From: Amphiura filiformis
Taxonomy: Eukaryota; Echinodermata; Ophiuroidea; Amphilepidida; Amphiuridae
DNA length: 64,000 bases
Direction of reading: 5' to 3'
Assembly: GCF_039555335.1 (NCBI RefSeq)
Contig: NW_027305509.1
Coordinates: 434,001 to 498,000, forward strand
The position numbers and the translations under genes were made by a program. The notes under the pieces were generated by a model. It was not told the DNA's origin and did not search any database. It saw nothing but the letters and a program-made list of their open reading frames with translations. Of this stretch, positions 58,706 to 64,000 are shown piece by piece. Numbering within the stretch: position 1 is the stretch's first letter; every line of letters begins with the position of its first letter.

Positions 58706-59535
58706 AACATCAACCTACTTAAATTTGTTAAACTGTGATCAAAAGTAGCACACACTTTTTCATTATTTCTTTGTCTTTGACCAGTCTTCTTTACATCAGC
58801 TATAGTTTGTACAGAATAAGATGGAGCATAACCCCATCCATTAACCTAAGTTATCTCATGCACTGTGCCCAAAGTCATAATCCCTCAAGTCTCTAAATCA
58901 TCTCTAATCACTATGTTCCACCATAAGTTGGCAATAATGACCTTTGCCCCATTTGTGTAAGATCCATGCATATTGGTATAGGTCATGTTCCATCTTAGAC
59001 TGGACAGACTGTAGTACCATGCATATCCCCCTCTGGCATCAGGGGGAAGTTCTAGTTTGCCTATACATCTTATTATATATATCGGTTTTTGCATCAGAAC
59101 TCTGGATGTATGAAACAAGTAACTACCATGTTAAATTCATATTATAAGGTGCAAGGTGCATTTCACACATACCATATAATACAGAATATTATCACTACCA
59201 ATTTGTAATTAAGTACATTTTCATGCAAAAATAGTTCTTTAAATGAAAATACTACTTTAACTTGGCAATGAACTGGATAAAAGTTACAGCTTACAATAGG
59301 CTTGTCACATCCAGCAATGCCAGTTTAAACTTACTCGCATAATATTGCATGGAAATTTGTGCATTTCAGTCATTTTTTCATGGAAAAAATATAGGGTATT
59401 TAATAAAGCAAAGTAATTCTGAATGCAAGTCTGAGCACTGATTTCTCCTTAATAAGCACTTCATTGTACAAGTATTTTCCTGATAACAAGCACTTCAGAC
59501 ACATGGTATTCTTCAGTATTCCATTTTCTTTGACG
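58706..59535. other. Intergenic, nothing recognised
   Basis: AT-rich, possibly part of the CBS 3' flank. Short open frames only, and no repeats identified by eye. Confidence 0.45.
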
Positions 59536-59539
59536 GGGC

Positions 59540-60030
59540 CCATACGTACCTAAATACATGGTAGCAGCTTAGCTGGAGAATCTCTCAGCTTCCACTTTTT
59601 CCCCAGCCTCAGCTTTTTCCAGCCTTAGTGGTATTTCTGTATTTATGTGGTTATGGAAGATATATGCCGGTTTGTTTTCATGAATTATGCATGAAATTTA
59701 GTAACTTCATGGCAGGCCAGTGATTTGGCAGTGCAAGCGCACATCTTGCATATTTATGCGAGCAAAAGCGTACAAAGCTACAAATAGCTGGACATATAGA
59801 CGAGTTGACTTCTGACGTCATTGCGCACATCATATGTTGTTCAGGGTGTGTTGTTTTAAAACTCCTGTCACTCACAATAAGGCAATTGAATAGTGTAATT
59901 GTTGTACGCAGTTCGCTGAAGCATATCGATATACCAGTCCCTTGTCTTTGTTGATAAACATTGAGGTCAACTCATCTATACCTAGCCCAGCTCTCACCAG
60001 CAGAACGCCACCAAGTATTTAGGTACAGGC
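59540..60030. mobile_element. Probable nested fold-back elements
   Basis: The outer pair gggcccatacgtacctaaat and atttaggtacaggccct is inverted. An inner pair, atagacgagttgacttc near 59,796 and gaggtcaactcatctat near 59,963, is also inverted. This is consistent with one element inside another. The ends are imperfect. Confidence 0.55.
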
Positions 60031-60714
60031 CCTTCACAAAAATGTAGGGGGGTCTTCTGGTAATCCTAAATTTAAAATAGTGTAATTTTAATTAATTTCA
60101 AATTTTTTGGATGTAGCAGAATACATGTAAGTAGTTTGGGTTAGAATTTCAGAAATGGTATACAATTACATACTGTTAGGTTCTTTTTTTGGCTGAAAAT
60201 TGCGAAATACGGCTTGCTTGCATGTGTGAGTATATTTTTTATGGAAAAATGTAATTGACTTAGTTCTTAAAACTGAAGATTTTGCTATAATTTGGCAATG
60301 ACCCAAATATAGGTTTTGTCCATGTAATTTGCGATATTGGATGCCAATTTTCAGATTGCTCACAACACTTATGGCATGGAAATTCAAGTATTTCAGTAAA
60401 AAATGTTACTTTTTCATTGAAAAAATTATGGGGAGGGGTATTAGTGGGGTGTATTAATTAGGAACATACTACTTTGTGTTTGAAATAAATATTGTCAACT
60501 TCTTTATATATAGAGCTAGGTACTAAGAACCTTGCCCATGTTAGGCAAGTAAAGATATTTTTCACACCATACATTTTTGGCGCTCTGCCAATTTGGACCC
60601 AATTCTTTTGCGATTCTTACATTCCTTACATTGACCTATCTATCACACAGTGTCATTTCTGACTGTCATAATAAATATACACATATCACCTACATGTACA
60701 CCCAGCTAGTATAT

Positions 60715-60912
60715 CACAAACGGTCACCTAATGGCACACCTGGGCTCCTTTGTCTTGGGATCAATTTCATGTACAAATAGAGAGATCCCTCCTCTAAAAA
60801 TCCCAACAAGAATTAAGGGTGGGTGCCCTTATTTGCTGTTGGGATTTTCATGGGAGGGTACTTTTAGTTTGTGTCAAGGGAGCCCATAGCGCCATTAGGC
60901 GAACGTTTACGG
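60715..60912. mobile_element. 198-bp fold-back element
   Basis: aacggtcacctaatggcaca then cctgggctcctttg at the left is inverted as aagggagcccatagcgccat then taggcgaacgtt at the right. The inner arms aaaaatcccaac and gttgggatttt surround a loop with aagggtgggtgccctt. Confidence 0.7.
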
Positions 60913-60937
60913 TATGTGCCTTGATTTAGGCTGTTCC

Positions 60938-61040
60938 AGTTGAAATACATACACCCTGTATGGAAGATATGACCTTAGCCTCACACAGGGAGTGTGTATT
61001 TCAAATGGGGTTACCTGGAATGGGTGAATCCACTTGAAAA
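60938..61040. mobile_element. Partial family B MITE near CBS
   Basis: gttccagttgaaatacatac then cacacagggagtgtgtattt and ggttacctggaatg, half of the usual palindrome. Confidence 0.6.
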
Positions 61041-61210
61041 CTTTGTTTAGCTAATGACCCAAGTCAACAAAACTGGTTTAAGACATTAAAAGTAGCTGGG
61101 AGGGGCAAGTTGGCACATGTCCCGGGCACTGTGTTGAAGGGGTGCACTAAATAGACTGGTACATGTATGTCCATAGATGAATCAATTCTAGAAATGGTGA
61201 AAGTTAAATT

Positions 61211-61428
61211 AACCCCATGGGCACTACCAGCTGATTTATCTGCCTCAAAGAACTATAATTTTGATTGGTTATAAAGAGGACTATATCATGTATTGAGCCA
61301 AGCAGAGATATTTGCTAGGAGTTCTATAAGCTTTATTTTGATTGGATACTCAGATGATTATAATCATGTAATGAACCAATCAGATGCATTGTAAGAAAGA
61401 GAGTAGTGCCCATGGAGTTTAGCTAAAA
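61211..61428. mobile_element. MITE family D, copy 1
   Basis: taaccccatgggcactacca at the left and agtgcccatggagtttag at the right are inverted, with inner gattggtt and aaccaatc words. The same architecture recurs at 62,598-62,816. It lies about 120 bp past the CBS stop codon, probably within the 3' UTR or flank. Confidence 0.65.
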
Positions 61429-61547
61429 GAGTCACTATGAGAGACTTGTACCACAAAATTCAGCTACACCTCTGGAATTAAGAATCTATGGAATTTGTGG
61501 TGAACCGGGAACGTCATTTATGGAATTTGTGGTGAACTGGGAACATG

Positions 61548-61553
61548 ATTTAT
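61548..61553 (-). promoter_or_regulatory. AATAAA overlapping the CBS stop codon
   Basis: On the minus strand the coding end reads ggccaataaatc, so the polyadenylation hexamer contains the TAA stop. If used it would leave almost no 3' UTR. Another AATAAA lies at about 61,333-61,338 and is a more ordinary candidate. Confidence 0.3.
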
Positions 61554-61659
61554 TGGCCATTGTTTTCTGGTTGGTTATGTGTCACATAGTTGAGAAGATC
61601 AATGCGTGTAGCGATGCCGAATATCATCTGCTTCTTGTCCATTTCTTCCTTGCCAGAAT
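61550..61659 (-). CDS. CBS: CBS terminal coding exon
   Basis: On the minus strand the acceptor is tatgaattcag|att. Two bases complete a Y codon, then 35 residues and TAA (61,550-61,552). The stop is embedded in an AATAAA hexamer. The tail after LLNYV is short and divergent, as in other animals. Confidence 0.9.
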
Positions 61660-63464
61660 CTGAATTCATAATGACAAAAGTAGTATAATTATATAATAAT
61701 AATAATGAGGTGCTTGTATAGTGCAGTAATACCTTAAAAAGGCCTCTAAACGCTTTACATCAGATTAATATTCAAGCAATAGCAAACACAAAAAAGTTTT
61801 TTTTTAAAAATGAGCCATAAACCTGAGATGCAACTTAAACAGAAACTGCATGGTGAGAAAACTCTAAAAAATCATGTATGCGGGCCAAAAAGCCCCCAAA
61901 ATGGCTGAAGAAAAATAAAAACACAAGAATTTGGAAAGTATGAAACCAGCATAAAACTTTGGCCTAAAAATTGTTTGTATTGCTATAAAGCTCCAAAGTC
62001 AGGGTCAGTTTTAGTATTTTTTAAATTTTATTGCCACATACTGAAACTCACTAATCCTATTAAAATCATCAAATTTTCAGGTGTTTCAATAATCATTTCA
62101 GTGATTATTTTTACAGTGATACTATTTCAGTGTAACTTTTTAGATTGCAGTGATTTTATGTCATAGTGAACCTGCACAGGGATTACTCATTGTGTACAGA
62201 AAACTAAAGCTTTATGAGATGCCGTAACCACTGAGCCATCGTGAGGACACGGTGGCTCAGTGGTTACGGCCTTGGACTCATCATCTGAGTGCTTGCTTGA
62301 CGTGTGTGTGTTTGAGTCCCCGTCCCACCACCGTGTTGCCTCGCCCCACCCAGGTGCAATGGAAAGCTGTTAGGGGTAGTCAGTCGTTGTACTGATGAAC
62401 CCTGCGCCATTTATAGGCTGCAAACATGGTTCCGACATATTCTAATGACGGCGGAAAAATGTAAAGCGATTCGAGGCTGTTTACGGCATAAAGCGCTATA
62501 TAAATATCTACATTTATTTATTTATTTATAAACACACAGCTTGTCCTGCACATGCTATAAGCAGATAGAGTGTAGCATGATCCAAGATACGGGATATGTT
62601 TAACCCCATGAGAACTACCTGCTGATTGGCCAAAAAGGTGTTTTCATTATCAATTGGACCAATCAGCAACATTGTTAGAATAATTTCACCACACAAAAAA
62701 AATGGGGTGAATTATTTGCAAAGCACCATTCTGATTGGTGATTAAAGTGAAGATATTATTCAATTGACCAATCAGAGGCAATATTAGATCGGCAGGTAGT
62801 GCTCAGGGGGTTAAACCCAGGACTGAACGAAGTTAATATACACATAAAAACACAAGAATTTGGAAAGTATGAAACCAGCATAAAACTTTGGCCTAAAAAT
62901 TGTTTGTATTGCTATAAAGCTCCAAAGTCAGGGTCAGTTTTAGTATTTTTTAAATTTTATTGCCACATACTGAAACTCACTAATCCTATTAAAATCATCA
63001 AATTTTCAGGTGTTTCAATAATCATTTCAGTGATTATTTTTACAGTGATACTATTTCAGTGTAACTTTTTAGATTGCAGTGATTTTATGTCATAGTGAAC
63101 CTGCACAGGGATTACTCATTGTGTACAGAAAACTAAAGCTTTATGAGATGCCAGAACCACTGAGCCATCGTGAGGACACGGTGGCTCAGTGGTTACGGCC
63201 TTGGACTCATCATACAAAAAAATGGGGGTGAATTATTTGCAAAGCACCATTCTGATTGGTGATTAAAGTGAAGATATTATTCAATTGACCAATCAGAGGC
63301 AATATTAGATCGGCAGGTAGTGCTCAGGGGGTTAAACCCAGGACTGAACGAAGTTAATATGGATGATAGTTTTACTTACATAGTTTCTGGTTGTGTACAA
63401 CGAGCACAAAATGGTCATGATCCAAGATACGGGATAGGTTACCTAATGTTGTGTCCAGTTGTAC
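61550..63464 (-). CDS. CBS: Cystathionine beta-synthase, last two coding exons (partial)
   Basis: Minus-strand CDS with exons complement(63380..63464) and complement(61550..61659), joined in phase 1, giving the final 64 residues and a TAA stop. The product reads VQLDTTLGNLSRILDHDHFV, LVVHNQKLY, SGKEEMDKKQMIFGIATRID and LLNYVTHNQPENNGQ, matching the C-terminus of animal CBS (human [20 protein letters not shown] and QMVFGVVTAIDLLNFV). This is the second CBS motif of the Bateman module that binds S-adenosylmethionine and controls the enzyme. The T and D of GIATRID correspond to ligand-contacting residues of the human site (established knowledge, not verified here). CBS is the PLP- and heme-dependent enzyme that condenses serine and homocysteine to cystathionine. 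The catalytic part lies beyond the right edge of the window. Confidence 0.9.
61914..62284. repeat. Local duplication, copy 1 (929-bp offset)
   Basis: From aaaaacacaagaatttggaa to cggccttggactcatcat, this matches 62,843-63,213 at a constant 929-bp offset with almost no differences (one visible is gccgtaacc against gccagaacc). It includes the start of the SINE. Confidence 0.9.
62248..62530 (+). mobile_element. tRNA-derived SINE
   Basis: The head contains A-box-like tggctcagtggttacgg and B-box-like gtttgagtccc about 50 bp apart. A unique body follows (gtgcaatggaaagctg, ccctgcgccatttataggct) with a 3' part aagcgctatataaatatc and an atttatttatttattta tail. This organisation (tRNA-like promoter, body, short-repeat tail) is that of a SINE. 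A truncated head recurs at 63,178-63,213 through the local duplication. It lies in CBS intronic DNA. Confidence 0.85.
62576..62596 (-). pseudogene. Fragment of the CBS penultimate exon in the last intron
   Basis: catgatccaagatacgggat followed by one more matching base repeats the middle of the exon at 63,416-63,436 exactly (complement of the ILDHD-coding stretch). It lacks splice sites and the rest of the exon, so it is a duplication relic. Confidence 0.7.
62598..62816. mobile_element. MITE family D, copy 2
   Basis: ttaaccccatgagaactacc at the left and ggtagtgctcagggggtta at the right are inverted. The inner words gattggcc/ggaccaatcag recur. Its right half is duplicated at 63,214-63,340, next to the CBS exon. 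Confidence 0.75.
62843..63213. repeat. Local duplication, copy 2 (929-bp offset)
   Basis: Second copy of the same segment. It stops inside the SINE head at ggactcatcat and then joins a second copy of the MITE D right half. Confidence 0.9.
63214..63345. repeat. Duplicated right half of MITE D beside a CBS exon
   Basis: aatgggggtgaattatttgc through gatcggcaggtagtgctcag matches 62,700-62,816 at about a 521-bp offset, with shared flank aacccaggactgaacgaagt. It ends roughly 35 bp before the CBS donor. Confidence 0.8.
63380..63464 (-). CDS. CBS: CBS penultimate coding exon
   Basis: On the minus strand the acceptor is ccccttttgcag|gta and the donor aaactat|gtaagt. 85 nt, starting in phase 0 and ending one base into a codon. 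It codes VQLDTTLGNLSRILDHDHFV and LVVHNQKL. Confidence 0.9.
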
Positions 63465-63825
63465 CTGCAAAAGGGGCAAAACAAAGTTTCAATATATTGC
63501 ACAGGGTCACTTAAATATTATGCATGTCAAGTTAATGAAAATGGCATAAAAGGGGGCAATTTTAACAAATTGTGGCATTGAAGTTTTTGCCAATTAGGGG
63601 TCCCTTTTGAGCTACATCCAACACTTAGCTATGTCTGTTTTTTAAACCTTAACACTTCCTTTGCTAAAATAAATACACCAACAGCAAATCCCACTCATGG
63701 CACAAGCCTATGGTACATCCAAGAATGACCAAGATGGCTACTCATGCCATGAGGCTATCTTGGGTTGTACGCAGGAATGTTAAGTACCCAAACTAAACCT
63801 TAACCATTTATGTCTGTGCAATTAA
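63465..63825. other. CBS intron sequence, no exon seen
   Basis: Minus-strand intron upstream of the penultimate exon. No further CBS exon is recognisable up to 64,000. The final bases (cattaaaatcatcaaatttt, caggtgttt) start a third copy of the segment duplicated at 62,045 and 62,985. Confidence 0.6.
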
Positions 63826-63960
63826 ACAGGAAGCCCCAACTGACGTACACCTGTTACTTTGTTGACAGACAGAACAGAATTTACATGGACACATTTTAAC
63901 CTTGACTAATTTCCCAAGGAACTTGAACCAAAAGAGGGGCTTTCCCTTTTCATATTGAAA
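63826..63960 (-). repeat. Dispersed repeat, inverted partner at 58.6 kb
   Basis: aacaggaagccccaactgac through aacagaatttacatgga to aagaggggctttccc, the inverse of the 58,550 copy. The two lie in opposite orientation about 5.2 kb apart, flanking the visible CBS exons. Confidence 0.75.
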
Positions 63961-64000
63961 TTCACTTATCCCATTAAAATCATCAAATTTTCAGGTGTTT

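Noticed and set aside
62248-62340. A functional tRNA gene at the SINE head
   Set aside because: The tRNA-like part is followed by a SINE body and an attta-type tail, and its head is partly duplicated at 63,178. The stems are too degraded.
63320-63514. A + strand 64-codon frame near the right edge
   Set aside because: It overlaps the minus-strand CBS exon, whose splice sites and homology are convincing. The + frame has no support.

Overview
The window is eukaryotic (animal) genomic DNA. It is AT-rich, with spliced genes that use GT-AG introns, tRNA-derived SINEs, many fold-back DNA transposons and a very large satellite array. Two conserved animal genes can be recognised by their protein products: VPS26C (formerly DSCR3) on the + strand and the 3' end of cystathionine beta-synthase (CBS) on the - strand. 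SINEs together with abundant TIR/MITE elements would suit a non-vertebrate deuterostome or other marine invertebrate, but the species cannot be fixed from the sequence alone.

Layout. (1) 1-32,084: one near-continuous tandem array of a 48-bp monomer, about 650 copies. It is broken only by a 626-bp inserted element (25,817-26,442) and a short non-satellite scar near 14,241. The array has higher-order structure: blocks of dozens of monomers recur, including a 1,871-bp tandem block. Long open frames cross it because 48 is divisible by 3, but nothing supports it as protein-coding. (2) 32,084-32,468: a TIR element marks the end of the array. (3) 32,673-46,274: VPS26C in seven coding exons, 298 codons plus stop, complete and in frame. 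Two of its exons carry unusual tandem duplications of their own splice boundaries: exon 4 has four successive in-frame acceptor copies, and the 3' end of exon 6 with its donor has expanded to about 30 copies of a 94-bp unit. (4) 46,275-61,549: a gene-poor intergenic region packed with fold-back and TIR elements, several nested with visible target-site duplications. (5) 61,550-63,464 (- strand): the last two coding exons of CBS, encoding the end of the C-terminal CBS/Bateman regulatory module. The intron between them holds a SINE and locally duplicated blocks. The rest of CBS lies to the right of the window.

The two genes are convergent (tail to tail). VPS26C is the cargo-binding arrestin-like subunit of the Retriever endosomal recycling complex. 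CBS is the PLP/heme enzyme of transsulfuration. They are not known to work together. The striking content is structural: the satellite and its likely single-copy relatives in VPS26C intron 1, a filled/empty insertion-site pair inside the array, and the two splice-site-containing tandem duplications within VPS26C.
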